From: Burkholderiales bacterium RIFCSPHIGHO2_12_FULL_63_20
GTDB lineage: Bacteria; Pseudomonadota; Gammaproteobacteria; Burkholderiales; Burkholderiaceae_C
Length of the DNA: 64,000 nucleotides
Assembly (NCBI GenBank): GCA_001770775.1
Contig: MESA01000033.1
Location: 1 to 64,000 of the forward strand
Direction of reading: 5' to 3'
Shown here: positions 37,448 through 48,421 of the stretch, one piece after another
Layout of the letters: the number at the start of each line of letters is the position of its first letter
Position numbering within the stretch: position 1 is the first letter of the stretch
Program-made: the position numbers and the translations under genes
Notes under the pieces: generated by a model
The model's database searches: none
Seen by the model: only the letters and a program-made list of their open reading frames with translations
Told to the model about the DNA's origin: nothing

Positions 37448-38140
37448 TCAGAACGGCGGTGCGCTGGTCCAGTGCATGCGTTCACCGGTCTGCGGGTGGG
37501 GCAGGCTCAAGGCCGCCGCGTGCAGCAGCAGCCGGGGCGCACGCGCCTGACTGTCGGCATCGCCATAGAAGGGGTCGCCCAGCATCGGGTGGCCCAGCGC
37601 CAGCATGTGCACGCGCAGCTGGTGGGAGCGCCCGGTGATGGGGGTCAGGGCCACGCGGGTTTCGCCCTGGTCCACGTCACGGGCCAGCACCTCGTAACGG
37701 GTCTGCGAAGGCTTGCCGCGCTCGAAGCACACCATCTGGCGGGGCCGGTTGGGCCAGTCGGCGCTCAGCGGCAGGTCGATCTCGCCCTGGTCCTGCGCCA
37801 GCAGGCCTTTGACGACCGCCACGTAGCGCTTGTCCACCTGACGATCCTGAAACAGCACGCTCAAGGCCCGCTGCATGGCCTCGCCGCGAGCGAACACCAG
37901 CAGGCCGGAGGTGGCCATGTCCAGGCGGTGCACGGTGAGCGCCTCGGGGAAGCGCTGCTGCACGCGGTGCACCAGGCAATCCTGACGGTCGTCGCCACGG
38001 CCCGGCACCGACAACAGCCCCTCGGGCTTGTTGACGACCAGCAGACTGTCATCCACGTAGACCAGGTCCAGCCCCTCGTCGGCGGGTGGCGCGTAGACCA
38101 CCTCGCGGCGGATCAGCGACAGATCAGGACGCGGCGTCAT
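37448..38140 (-). CDS. rluA: RluA-type RNA pseudouridine synthase
   Basis: A 230-residue pseudouridine synthase of the RluA family. The catalytic Asp is in TVHRLDMATSGLLVFARG. VVNKPEGLLSVPGRG and ITGRSHQLRVHMLALGHPMLGD are the other signature blocks. No S4 RNA-binding domain is present and the length is near that of E. coli RluA (219), which modifies 23S rRNA U746 and tRNA U32. Its start overlaps the 3' end of the symporter-like gene by 17 nt on the same strand, so co-translation is possible. Confidence 0.9.
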   Translation of the reverse strand: MTPRPDLSLIRREVVYAPPADEGLDLVYVDDSLLVVNKPEGLLSVPGRGDDRQDCLVHRVQQRFPEALTVHRLDMATSGLLVFARGEAMQRALSVLFQDRQVDKRYVAVVKGLLAQDQGEIDLPLSADWPNRPRQMVCFERGKPSQTRYEVLARDVDQGETRVALTPITGRSHQLRVHMLALGHPMLGDPFYGDADSQARAPRLLLHAAALSLPHPQTGERMHWTSAPPF

Positions 38141-39140
38141 GCCTCACCACCTCGTGACTGACCCGCGCGGCATAGCGGCGCGCCAGCACCGCGCAGGCGA
38201 ACAGCTGCATCTGGTGGTACAGCATGATGGGCAGGATCAATACCCCCATGGCCGCATTGCCGCCAAAGAGCAGCTTGGCCATGGGCATGCCAGAGGCCAG
38301 GGTCTTTTTCGAGCCGCAGAACACGGCCACGATCTCATCCTGGGTCTCAAAGCCCAAGGCGCGCGAGACCTTGCGGGTGAACCACAGCATGGGGAAGAGG
38401 AAGACGGCGGCACCCAGCAGGGCTTGCGCGAGCAGCACCGGGCCGTGCTTGGACCACAGGCCATCGGCCACCGAGTCGCTGAACGCGGCCCAGACCATCA
38501 GCACGATCACGCCCCGGTCGAAGACGGTGGTGTAGCGCTTGATGCGCGCAAAAAACGCACCCAGCCAGGGGCGCAGCAGATGCCCGATCACGAAGGGCAG
38601 CAGCAGCATCTGTGCGACCTTGAGCATGGTCTGGCTGATGTCCATCTCGCTGCCCTGCCCGCTCATGACCAGGCTGACCAGCAAGGGCGTCAGGAACACG
38701 CCCAGCAGGGTCGACAAGGTGGCGTTGAGCACGGCGGCGGCCACATGGCCCCGCGCCAGCGCGGTCATCGCCACCGACGAGGACACGGTGGAGGGCAAGA
38801 CCGCGAGGTAGAAGAAGCCCATCAGCAGGTCGTGCGAAATCCAGCGCCCGCCCGCCAAGGCCAGCACGGCCCACCAAAGCGGGAACACGACGTAGGTGCA
38901 GACCTGCACGAGCAGGTGCAACCGCCACTTGCTGGCCCCGGACTTGAGGCTGTCGGTGGACAGGCCCATGCCATGCAGGAAAAACAGCAGGAACACGCCG
39001 ATGTCGGTGACGCGCCCCAGGTGCAAGGGGCCGTCGCTGCGTCCCCAGTCGGGCATGAACGAAGCCAGCATGACGGCACCCACCATCGCGATCAGAAACC
39101 AGTCTGCCGCACCACCTTGTTTGTTCGACGTCTTCAACAC
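38124..39140 (-). CDS. Bile acid:sodium symporter-like membrane protein (SBF family)
   Basis: A predicted inner-membrane transporter of about 338 residues with nine or ten hydrophobic segments. ADWFLIAMVGAVMLASFMPDWG opens the first helix. FFLHGMGLSTDSLKSG and LAVLPSTVSSSVAMTALARG match the SBF-like family, and the second inverted repeat has EIVAVFCGSKKTLASGMPMA. The substrate is unknown; family members carry organic anions. No suitable ATG lies near the start of similarity. I propose GTG 39140, with AGGA 9 nt upstream; an ATG at 39236 would add an unconserved N-terminus. Confidence 0.85.
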   Translation of the reverse strand: MLKTSNKQGGAADWFLIAMVGAVMLASFMPDWGRSDGPLHLGRVTDIGVFLLFFLHGMGLSTDSLKSGASKWRLHLLVQVCTYVVFPLWWAVLALAGGRWISHDLLMGFFYLAVLPSTVSSSVAMTALARGHVAAAVLNATLSTLLGVFLTPLLVSLVMSGQGSEMDISQTMLKVAQMLLLPFVIGHLLRPWLGAFFARIKRYTTVFDRGVIVLMVWAAFSDSVADGLWSKHGPVLLAQALLGAAVFLFPMLWFTRKVSRALGFETQDEIVAVFCGSKKTLASGMPMAKLLFGGNAAMGVLILPIMLYHQMQLFACAVLARRYAARVSHEVVRHDAAS

Positions 39141-39259
39141 CAGATTCAATCCTGCACACGTGGCATGGCCACACGGGCCATATTGTCCACCGCATGGGCT
39201 TGCTGTCAGAATGAAGCTCGCTTTGCCCCGGTACATCGACCACGATACGGAGGGACTTC

Positions 39260-42154
39260 ATGGTCACAGACTCTCGCGCGCAGACCTCGCCGCATGCCTT
39301 TGCCCACACCCTGAAGTCCTTCCAGACCTCAGTGGGCACCTCGTTGCAGTGCTACTCGCTGCCGGCCCTGGCCCAGACCTACCCGGGCATCCGACGCCTG
39401 CCGGTGTCGATCCGCATCGTGCTGGAGTCGGTGCTGCGCAACTGCGATGGCCACAAGGTCACCGCCGAGCATGTCAGGCAACTGGCCCACTGGCAACCCA
39501 ACGCGCCCCGCACGGACGAGATCCCCTTTGTGGTTTCGCGCGTGGTGCTGCAAGACTTCACCGGCGTGCCCTTGCTGGCCGATCTGGCCGCCATGCGCAA
39601 TGTGGCCGACGCTCTGGGCAAGGACCCCAAGCGCATTGAGCCGCTGGTGCCGGTGGACCTGGTGGTCGACCACTCGGTGATGATCGACCACTATGGCGAC
39701 AAGAAGGCGCTGGACCTGAACATGAAGCTGGAGTTCCAGCGCAATGCCGAGCGCTACGAGTTCATGAAGTGGGGCATGCAGGCCTTTGACACCTTTGGGG
39801 TCGTGCCTCCGGGCTTTGGCATCGTCCACCAGGTGAACCTGGAATACCTGGCCCGCGGTGTGCACCAGACCGCCGACGGCGTGGCCTACCCTGACACGCT
39901 GGTGGGCACCGACAGCCACACCACGATGATCAACGGCATTGGCGTGGTTGGCTGGGGCGTGGGGGGCATTGAAGCCGAGGCCGCCATGCTGGGCCAACCG
40001 GTCTACCTGCTGACGCCCGATGTGGTGGGCATGGAGCTGACCGGGCGCCTGCGCGAGGGCGTGACCGCCACCGACCTGGTGCTGACCGTCACCGAGTTGC
40101 TGCGCAAGGCGAAAGTGGTGGGCAAGTTTGTCGAGTTTTTCGGCGAGGGTACCCGCTCGCTGAGCGTGCCCGACCGGGCCACCATCGGCAACATGGCGCC
40201 TGAGTATGGCGCCACCATGGGTTTCTTCCCCGTCGATGAAAAGACGGTCGAATACTTCAAGGGAACGGGCCGTACGAAGGCCGAGCGCCAGGCTTTTGAA
40301 GCGTATTTCCGGGCCCAGGAGCTTTTCGGCGTGCCGGATGCCGGAGAGATCGACTACTCCAGCGTGGTCAAGCTGGATCTGGGCAGCGTGACGCCCTCGC
40401 TGGCCGGACCCAAGCGCCCGCAGGACCGCGTGGAGCTGGGCCAGATGGCCCGCAATTTCGCCGATCTCTTGACCAAGTCCACCGCCGAGAACGGTTTCAA
40501 CCAGCCGGCTGCATCGCTGACGCGGCGCCACCCCGTGACAGGATCGGGCGCGAACGCGTGTCTGATCCGGCCTCCGATGCCGCAGGGTGCGCCGCGCGAT
40601 ATGGCGGAGATGGTGTCCAACCGCCCCACCATGCGCGCCGCCCCTGAAGACGCCGACATGGCCCCGGCCGATGCCGCCCCGGGCGCGCTCACGCTCGGCC
40701 ACGGCGACATCCTGATCGCGGCCATCACGTCTTGTACCAACACGTCCAACCCCAGCGTCTTGCTGGCGGCCGGGCTGCTGGCCAAGAAGGCCGTCAAGGC
40801 CGGTTTGCATGTGCAGCCGCACATCAAGACCTCGCTGGCCCCAGGCTCGCGCATCGTCACCGAGTACCTGGAGAAGGCTGGGCTGCTGCCCTATCTGGAA
40901 AAGCTCGGCTTTGCGGTGGCCGCCTATGGCTGCACAACCTGCATCGGCAACGCCGGCGACCTGACCCCCGAACTCAACGAGACCATCGTCCAGAACGACC
41001 TGGTGTGTGCCGCCGTGCTGTCGGGCAACCGCAATTTCGAGGCGCGCATCCACCCCAATCTGAAGGCCAACTTTCTGGCCAGCCCGCCCCTGGTCGTCGC
41101 CTACGCGATTGCCGGCACGGTCACCCGCGATCTGATGACCGAACCGGTCGGCCAGGGCAAGGGCAAAGACGGCAAACTGCGGGACATCTACCTGGGCGAC
41201 ATCTGGCCGAGCAGCGACGAGATCTACAAGCTGCTCAAGTACGCCATGGATGGCAAGGCCTACCGCAAGAACTACGAGAAGGTCACCACCAAGCCCGGCA
41301 AGCTGTGGGAGCAGACCCAGGGCGTGAGTGGTCAGGTCTACACCTGGCCGCAAAGCACCTACATCGCCCGCCCGCCCTTCTTTGACGGCTTCGAGGCTCG
41401 GCCCAAGGCCGCCGCGCTGGGCGTGCAGCAGGCGCGCATCATGGCGCTGTTCGGTGACTCGATCACCACGGACCACATCTCCCCGGCTGGCTCCATCAAG
41501 GCCACATCGCCAGCCGGCCAGTACCTGCAGGCGCAGGGCGTGCAAAAGACGGACTTCAACAGCTACGGCTCACGCCGTGGCAACCACGAGGTGATGATGC
41601 GGGGCACGTTTGCCAATGTCCGCATCAAGAACCTGATGATTCCGCAGCTGGCCGACGGCAGCCGCGAAGAAGGCGGCTTGACGCTGTTCCAGCACGCGGG
41701 TGCGCTGCAGGGCCAGAAACTGCCCATCTACGATGCAGCCATGGCCTATCAGGCCGCTGGCATCCCCACGGTCATCTTTGGCGGCGAGGAATACGGCACC
41801 GGATCCAGCCGCGACTGGGCAGCCAAAGGCACACAGCTGCTGGGCATCCAGGCCGTGGTGGCGCGCAGTTTCGAGCGCATCCACCGCGCCAACCTCGTCG
41901 GCATGGGGGTACTGCCCCTGCAGTTCAAAGGCGATGACAGCTGGCAGTCCCTGGGCCTGCAGGGGGACGAGGTGATCAGCATTGACCTCGGCCAGGCGAT
42001 CGAGCCCCAGGCCGATGCGAAGTTGATCATCCAGCGCAGCGATGGCCGCAGCGAGACGGTCAGCGTGAAGCTACGCATCGACACGCCGATTGAGGTGAGC
42101 TACTACCAGCATGGCGGCATCCTGCCCTTTGTGCTGAGGCAGTTGCTGGCCTGA
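39260..42154 (+). CDS. acnA: Aconitate hydratase A
   Basis: AcnA converts citrate to isocitrate and is the stress-stable aconitase of many bacteria. The 964-residue protein has [19 protein letters not shown], the [4Fe-4S] ligands in [14 protein letters not shown] and [14 protein letters not shown], and the swivel motif [13 protein letters not shown]. It is about 70 residues longer than E. coli AcnA (891). The extra part is a Pro/Ala-rich segment around residues 415-475 ([10 protein letters not shown] to APGALTLG) just before the Fe-S core, probably a surface loop. It is divergent from the symporter-like gene and convergent with the ArsC-like gene. Confidence 0.96.
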   Translation: MVTDSRAQTSPHAFAHTLKSFQTSVGTSLQCYSLPALAQTYPGIRRLPVSIRIVLESVLRNCDGHKVTAEHVRQLAHWQPNAPRTDEIPFVVSRVVLQDFTGVPLLADLAAMRNVADALGKDPKRIEPLVPVDLVVDHSVMIDHYGDKKALDLNMKLEFQRNAERYEFMKWGMQAFDTFGVVPPGFGIVHQVNLEYLARGVHQTADGVAYPDTLVGTDSHTTMINGIGVVGWGVGGIEAEAAMLGQPVYLLTPDVVGMELTGRLREGVTATDLVLTVTELLRKAKVVGKFVEFFGEGTRSLSVPDRATIGNMAPEYGATMGFFPVDEKTVEYFKGTGRTKAERQAFEAYFRAQELFGVPDAGEIDYSSVVKLDLGSVTPSLAGPKRPQDRVELGQMARNFADLLTKSTAENGFNQPAASLTRRHPVTGSGANACLIRPPMPQGAPRDMAEMVSNRPTMRAAPEDADMAPADAAPGALTLGHGDILIAAITSCTNTSNPSVLLAAGLLAKKAVKAGLHVQPHIKTSLAPGSRIVTEYLEKAGLLPYLEKLGFAVAAYGCTTCIGNAGDLTPELNETIVQNDLVCAAVLSGNRNFEARIHPNLKANFLASPPLVVAYAIAGTVTRDLMTEPVGQGKGKDGKLRDIYLGDIWPSSDEIYKLLKYAMDGKAYRKNYEKVTTKPGKLWEQTQGVSGQVYTWPQSTYIARPPFFDGFEARPKAAALGVQQARIMALFGDSITTDHISPAGSIKATSPAGQYLQAQGVQKTDFNSYGSRRGNHEVMMRGTFANVRIKNLMIPQLADGSREEGGLTLFQHAGALQGQKLPIYDAAMAYQAAGIPTVIFGGEEYGTGSSRDWAAKGTQLLGIQAVVARSFERIHRANLVGMGVLPLQFKGDDSWQSLGLQGDEVISIDLGQAIEPQADAKLIIQRSDGRSETVSVKLRIDTPIEVSYYQHGGILPFVLRQLLA

Positions 42155-42170
42155 AGGAGGGTCGGTGAAT

Positions 42171-42536
42171 TCAGGCTGACAAGCGAGAAGCCAGCTCGCT
42201 GAGGCGCTTGTTGTCAAACCCCACCGACACGACCACGCCATCGCGCTCGATCACCGGGCGCTTGATGACACTGGCCTGGCTCAACATCAAGGCCTTGGCG
42301 CTGGCGGCATCCACCACGCCGGCCTTCGTCGCCTCGTCCAGCTTGCGCCACGTCGTGCCCTGGCGGTTCACCAGCGGCTCCCAACCCACGGCCGCAATCC
42401 AGGCGTCCACGCGCTCGGCGGGCACGCCCTGCTTCTTGTAGTCGTGGAAGGCGTAGTCCACGCCTTGTTCGCTCAGCCAGGCGCGGGCCTTCTTGACGGT
42501 GTCGCAATTGGGGATGCCGTAAACGATGGTGCTCAT
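42171..42536 (-). CDS. ArsC/Spx-family reductase (YffB-like)
   Basis: A 121-residue thioredoxin-fold protein. YGIPNCDTVKKARAWLSEQG holds the single N-terminal Cys of the YffB subgroup. FHDYKKQGVP and IKRPVIERDGVVVSVGFD match the C-terminal cis-Pro-type region. It is named arsenate reductase by homology, but YffB proteins are thought to be glutathione-dependent thiol reductases, and no ars genes are nearby. The gene lies 82 nt downstream of the DUF779 gene on the same strand and converges on acnA. Confidence 0.9.
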   Translation of the reverse strand: MSTIVYGIPNCDTVKKARAWLSEQGVDYAFHDYKKQGVPAERVDAWIAAVGWEPLVNRQGTTWRKLDEATKAGVVDAASAKALMLSQASVIKRPVIERDGVVVSVGFDNKRLSELASRLSA

Positions 42537-42618
42537 GGAGGGTCAGTTCAAGCGGGTTGATGCAGCCGCCACTGTGTCACAAGTCGCGCCGGACCTTGCG
42601 GCGTGCGCGCCATGCACC

Positions 42619-42981
42619 TCAGCGCACGGGGGACAAATCCGCCAACTCGACCGCACTCAACTTGCGGGATCGGAGCACAAAGTGCAGGCCATCGGCGTCT
42701 TCCAGCGACATCGTACCCAGGCTGCCTGAGCGCACATCCAGCGTCAACTGCGCGTCTCCCAGGTAGCTCAGTTGCATCCGGCTGGCATGAAAAGGCACAC
42801 CCAGCACCTCGCCCAGCTGCACATCGCCCTCACTGAGCGACATCTCCCCACGCTTCAAACACATGGGCGTGCTGCCATCGCAGCAGCCGTGCGAGAGGTA
42901 GAACATCACCTCGCCATGCCGCTGGCGCAAGCCCCGGATCAGCGCCTCTGCCACCTCGGTGGCGATCAGACGTTCGATCAT
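42619..42981 (-). CDS. DUF779 family protein
   Basis: A 120-residue protein with the DUF779 signature MFYLSHGCCDGSTPMCL, whose conserved Cys and His could bind a metal, and LGEVLGVPFHASRMQ. Its biochemical role is unknown. DUF779 genes repeatedly accompany AldB/ExaC-type aldehyde dehydrogenases, as they do here, which hints at a role in alcohol or aldehyde oxidation. It lies 90 nt downstream of the aldehyde dehydrogenase on the same strand, with a hairpin between them. Confidence 0.85.
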   Translation of the reverse strand: MIERLIATEVAEALIRGLRQRHGEVMFYLSHGCCDGSTPMCLKRGEMSLSEGDVQLGEVLGVPFHASRMQLSYLGDAQLTLDVRSGSLGTMSLEDADGLHFVLRSRKLSAVELADLSPVR

Positions 42982-43012
42982 GTTGCGATCTCTTCCCGAA
43001 CGAAACCCAATG

Positions 43013-43035
43013 AAAAGGGGCGGCCAGGCCGCCCC
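43013..43035 (-). terminator. Hairpin terminator after the aldehyde dehydrogenase gene
   Basis: On the minus strand GGGGCGGC and GCCGCCCC (43035-43017) form an 8-bp stem with a short loop, followed by TTTTC. It would end or attenuate transcription before DUF779. Confidence 0.7.
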
Positions 43036-43071
43036 ACCTCCAACCAGGACTCTTGTGGAGCCCTGTTCACG

Positions 43072-44592
<1,521 letters not shown>

Positions 44593-44674
44593 CGGGGGTC
44601 TCCTCAGGTCGGGAATGAATGTGGGATCGAAGGGCTGAAAGGGCCAGGCCGGGGCCGGCACGCTCCTTCAGAGT

Positions 44675-44689
44675 GCAGGCCGCGTGCCA
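44675..44689 (-). promoter_or_regulatory. Sigma-54 promoter of the aldehyde dehydrogenase
   Basis: Reading the minus strand, TGGCAC-GCGGC-CTGC matches the -24/-12 consensus except for C in place of T in TTGC. Transcription would start near 44663, leaving a leader of about 70 nt. Confidence 0.75.
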
Positions 44690-44750
44690 ATGCGGGTTCG
44701 TCCGGAGGCGGCGCGCGCCGCTCCCAGGCAGGCCACGTCCGTCGCTGGCT

Positions 44751-44813
44751 GTCACCCTGTGTCAAAGCGCTTGCGCCGCCACGCCACACTGTCCCAAAAT
44801 GACACAGGGTGAC
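44751..44813. promoter_or_regulatory. Perfect 14-bp inverted repeat, candidate activator site
   Basis: GTCACCCTGTGTCA (44751-44764) and TGACACAGGGTGAC (44800-44813) are exact reverse complements. The second arm also overlaps a smaller dyad, TGTCCCA-AAA-TGACACA (44790-44806). It lies 60-125 nt upstream of the sigma54 promoter, a usual position for an enhancer bound by a sigma54 activator. Recognition by the adjacent AcoR-type protein is inferred. Confidence 0.65.
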
Positions 44814-44881
44814 CACGGGTGTGTCGCGCTGCCGGCAACGCCATACTCGGCACGACCGCGCTAGAGAGACCTCATCCCGCC

Positions 44882-46912
44882 ATGCCCCGCCAACTGACCC
44901 ATCACCAATCCGCAGCCGACCTCCAGCAGGCCCGCCGCTGCCTGATGGATGCCGGCGATGTGCCCTTGGGCCTGGTGGACGACACACTGCGGCAATCCTG
45001 GCTGCGCAGCCGCCACGCGGGCCTCAGCCCGGTCGATGTGGCCACCGAGCCGCCCCTTTGCAGCACCACCGATCTGCGCCACACACTGGCCAGCGAGCAC
45101 GACCTGCTCGCCCACGCCCGGCCGGTCATGAGCTTCGTCTTCGACCAGATGCGCGACAGCGGCAACGTCGTCGTGCTGGCCGACAGCCAGGGCCTGCTGC
45201 TCGACAGCCTGGGCGACACCGACTTCGCCACCCGGGCCGAGCGGGTCTCCCTGCGCCCCGGCGCACTCTGGCATGAGCACGACCGGGGCACCAACGCCAT
45301 CGGCACCGCCCTGGCCGAGCAACGCGCCGTCGTCATCCATGGCGCCGAGCACTACCTGGCCCGCAACAGCTTTCTGACCTGTGCCGCCGCGCCCGTGCTC
45401 ACCTCGGAGGGACGTTTGCGTGGCGTCATCGACATCTCCGGCGACCACCGCGGCCACCACCCGCACACCTTCGCCCTGGTGCGCTCAGCCGCCCGCATGA
45501 TCGAAGACCGCCTGTTTCACGCCCGCCATGGCCACGACCAGGTGCTGCGCCTGCACGCGCACGCCGAGGGCCTGGGCGCGGTCGGCGAAGGCCTGGTGGC
45601 CCTGTCGGAAGACGGTTGGGTGGTGGGCAGCAACCAGCTCGCCCGCGAATGGCTGAACCTGCCGACGGTCGGCGGCGGCACCCTGGCCGACCTCACCGGC
45701 CTGCGGGTGGCGCAAATGCCCCCCGGTCGCACCCTGCGCCTGCAAACCTCGCGCGGTCTGCCCCTGTTTGCCCGCCTCGACTGGCCTCGCCGGAGCGTGA
45801 TCCAAACGGCATCCAGCCCCACCCCATCCCCCCTGGCACGTACCCGTGACGCCCGCCCGATCCCGCACGTCGGCGCGCCATCCCTTGCGCATTTCGGCGC
45901 CACCTCCCCCTTGGCGCTCGACCCCCGTCTGGCCGAAGCCCACAGCCGGGCGCAACGGGTGCAGGCGCAGGGCATTCCGGTGCTGATCCAGGGCGAATCC
46001 GGCACCGGCAAGGAGGTGTTCGCCCGCGCGCTGCATACCGAGGGCCGCCGCGCCGCCCGCCCTTTTGTCGCGCTCAACTGTGCCGCCTTGCCCGAAACCC
46101 TGATCGAGGCCGAGCTGTTTGGCTACGTCGGCGGCGCCTTCACGGGCGCACGACGCGAAGGCGCACCCGGCCGCATTCGCGAGGCCGAAGGCGGCACGCT
46201 CTTCCTCGACGAAATTGGCGACATGCCCCTGGCCCTGCAGGCCCGATTGCTGCGGGTGCTGCAGGACAAGATGGTCGTGCCCCTGGGCGGCAACAAAGCC
46301 CACCCTGTGGATTTCGTGCTGGTATGCGCCACCCACCGCAACCTGCGGGAAGCCGTGCGCACCGGCCAGTTTCGCGAGGACCTTTATTACCGCCTCAACG
46401 GCCTGACCCTCACCCTGCCTGCCCTGCGCGAGCGGCAAGACTTCAACACCCTGGTGAGCCACATGCTCGACCAGATTTGCCGGGACATGGCGCGCGCCTC
46501 CGTGCCCACCGTGCATCCGGGGTTGCATCAGGCGATGGCAGAGCACCGCTGGCCTGGCAACCTGCGCCAACTCCACAGCCTGCTGCGCACCGCCTGTGCC
46601 TTGCTCGAACCCGGCGAGGTCGCCATCGACTGGCGGCATCTGCCGGAGGACATGGTGCAGGAGTTGCAGGATGGCCAGCGCACCCCAGCACCTTCCGATG
46701 CGGCCCACCACGACGACCGGTCCTCACTCGCCTCTCCCCCGCTTGCGGCGCTGGCCCCTGCCTCGCTCAGCGACGCCAACCTGCGCCGCTTGTCCCACCA
46801 GGCCATCCAGCAGGTGATCGCCGCCACCCAGGGCAACATGTCCGAAGCGGCGCGGCGCCTGGGCATCAGCCGCAACACACTCTATCGCCGCCTCAAGCAG
46901 GCCCCAGACTGA
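44882..46912 (+). CDS. AcoR-type sigma-54-dependent transcriptional activator
   Basis: A 676-residue activator. A GAF-type sensing domain occupies about 60-210 ([20 protein letters not shown] is typical of AcoR). A PAS-like segment at 220-290 and a Ser/Pro/Ala-rich linker (302-340) follow. The AAA+ domain has Walker A GESGTGKE at 371-378 and the sigma54 loop GAFTGA at 418-423. A Fis-type helix-turn-helix ends [17 protein letters not shown]. AcoR proteins respond to acetoin or aldehydes. It is divergent from an aldehyde dehydrogenase with a -24/-12 promoter, so that gene is the likely target. No acetoin dehydrogenase genes are present. Confidence 0.92.
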   Translation: MPRQLTHHQSAADLQQARRCLMDAGDVPLGLVDDTLRQSWLRSRHAGLSPVDVATEPPLCSTTDLRHTLASEHDLLAHARPVMSFVFDQMRDSGNVVVLADSQGLLLDSLGDTDFATRAERVSLRPGALWHEHDRGTNAIGTALAEQRAVVIHGAEHYLARNSFLTCAAAPVLTSEGRLRGVIDISGDHRGHHPHTFALVRSAARMIEDRLFHARHGHDQVLRLHAHAEGLGAVGEGLVALSEDGWVVGSNQLAREWLNLPTVGGGTLADLTGLRVAQMPPGRTLRLQTSRGLPLFARLDWPRRSVIQTASSPTPSPLARTRDARPIPHVGAPSLAHFGATSPLALDPRLAEAHSRAQRVQAQGIPVLIQGESGTGKEVFARALHTEGRRAARPFVALNCAALPETLIEAELFGYVGGAFTGARREGAPGRIREAEGGTLFLDEIGDMPLALQARLLRVLQDKMVVPLGGNKAHPVDFVLVCATHRNLREAVRTGQFREDLYYRLNGLTLTLPALRERQDFNTLVSHMLDQICRDMARASVPTVHPGLHQAMAEHRWPGNLRQLHSLLRTACALLEPGEVAIDWRHLPEDMVQELQDGQRTPAPSDAAHHDDRSSLASPPLAALAPASLSDANLRRLSHQAIQQVIAATQGNMSEAARRLGISRNTLYRRLKQAPD

Positions 46913-47009
46913 GCCGCAGCCCTGCGACACCGCCGGGTCAGATCAAAAAAGCCGCAAGAAATGCCCTTGCGTGGCGGAAGCAGGCGGTCCTTTGGGTAGC
47001 ATCACGTTC

Positions 47010-47717
47010 ATGACGAACGCCGACCCCCAAGAACTCGCCAAATTCAGTGACCTGGCCCACAAGTGGTGGGACCCGGAAAGCGAATTCCGCCCCCTGCACC
47101 AGATCAACCCCCTGCGCCTGGACTGGATCGACCAGCACGCGTCCATCAAGGGCAAGACCGTGGTCGACGTGGGCTGTGGCGGCGGCATCCTGGCCGAGTC
47201 CATGGCCCGCCGTGGCGCCAATGTCCTGGGCATCGACCTGGCTGACAAGCCGCTGAAGGTCGCCCAACTGCACGCCATGGAAGCCGGCGTCGCCAACCTC
47301 GACTACCGCAGCATCGCCGCCGAAGCGCTGGCAGCCGAACAGCCCGCGCAGTTTGACGTCGTCACCTGCATGGAAATGCTCGAACACGTCCCCGACCCCA
47401 CTTCCATCGTGCGCGCCTGTGCCGACATGGTCAAACCCGGTGGCTGGGTCTTTTTCTCGACCCTCAACCGCAACCCCAAGTCCTTCCTGTATGCCATCGT
47501 GGGCGCCGAGTACCTGCTCAAGCTGCTGCCCAAGGGCACGCATGAGTTCTCGCGCTTCATCCGCCCGGCCGAACTGGCCCGCTGGATCCGCGAAGCGCGC
47601 CTGGACACCGTGCAGTTCAAGGGCATGGAATACAACCCGCTGACCCGCCTGTACAAGCTGTCGGGCGACACCAGCGTCAACTACCTGATCGCTTGCCGCA
47701 AGCCCCTGACGCCATGA
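47010..47717 (+). CDS. ubiG: Ubiquinone biosynthesis O-methyltransferase
   Basis: UbiG performs both SAM-dependent O-methylations of ubiquinone synthesis at the membrane surface. The 235-residue protein has [19 protein letters not shown] at the start, motif [20 protein letters not shown], and the family block [21 protein letters not shown]. The start [15 protein letters not shown] at 47010 was chosen because upstream in-frame codons are not conserved. Its stop overlaps the next start (ATGA at 47714), so the downstream phosphatase is translationally coupled. Confidence 0.96.
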   Translation: MTNADPQELAKFSDLAHKWWDPESEFRPLHQINPLRLDWIDQHASIKGKTVVDVGCGGGILAESMARRGANVLGIDLADKPLKVAQLHAMEAGVANLDYRSIAAEALAAEQPAQFDVVTCMEMLEHVPDPTSIVRACADMVKPGGWVFFSTLNRNPKSFLYAIVGAEYLLKLLPKGTHEFSRFIRPAELARWIREARLDTVQFKGMEYNPLTRLYKLSGDTSVNYLIACRKPLTP

Positions 47718-48406
47718 GCGCTGCGCCCGCTGATCGCCTGAGCTGGGCCGAACCCGCTCAGGCTGTGCTGTTCGATCTGGATGGCACCCTGGCCGACACC
47801 GCCGGCGACCTCGTTGGCGCGGTCAACCACCTGCGCGTGCAGCGAGGTCTGGCGCCCATGCCGCTGGAGATCTTGCGCCCCTACGCCTCGGCAGGCGCAC
47901 GCGGCCTGATCGGTGCGGCACTCGACATCCACCCCGGCCACGCCGAGTTCGAAGACCTGCGCACCGCGTTTCTCAACGCCTACGAACGCTGCCTGGCCGA
48001 CACCACCGTGCTGTTTGACGGCATGGCCGAACTGCTGAGCACGCTGGAAGCGCAAAACATCGCCTGGGGCGTCGTCACCAACAAGCCGCACCGCTTCACC
48101 GTGCCGGTCATGCAGGGCCTGGCCCTGGTCGAGCGCTCGGCCACCTTGATCAGCGGCGACAGCACTGCCCACGCCAAACCTCACCCCCTGCCTTTGCTGA
48201 CCGCCTGTGAGCAGATCGGGGTGGTGCCCTCGCGCGTGCTGTACGTGGGCGACGACCTGCGCGACATCCAGGCGGCCCAAGCCGCCGGCATGCCCAGCGC
48301 GGCCGCCGCCTGGGGCTACATCGGCCACAGCGGCGAGATCGACACCTGGGGCGCCAGCGTCATCGTGGCGCAACCGCTCGACCTGCTGCAGCACCTGGGG
48401 CGCTGA
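47714..48406 (+). CDS. HAD-family phosphatase (Gph-like; possible MupP)
   Basis: A 230-residue HAD hydrolase of subfamily IA with motif [15 protein letters not shown], motif [10 protein letters not shown] and motif [18 protein letters not shown]. Sequence alone fits phosphoglycolate phosphatase. However, in Pseudomonas the gene next to ubiG once called gph is mupP, an N-acetylmuramate-6-phosphate phosphatase of peptidoglycan recycling, and the context here is the same. No amgK, murU or anmK is in the window to decide. It overlaps ubiG by 4 nt and ends 15 nt from the convergent manC/algA-type gene. Confidence 0.88.
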   Translation: MSAAPADRLSWAEPAQAVLFDLDGTLADTAGDLVGAVNHLRVQRGLAPMPLEILRPYASAGARGLIGAALDIHPGHAEFEDLRTAFLNAYERCLADTTVLFDGMAELLSTLEAQNIAWGVVTNKPHRFTVPVMQGLALVERSATLISGDSTAHAKPHPLPLLTACEQIGVVPSRVLYVGDDLRDIQAAQAAGMPSAAAAWGYIGHSGEIDTWGASVIVAQPLDLLQHLGR

Positions 48407-48421
48407 ACCGCCCCACCCGCT

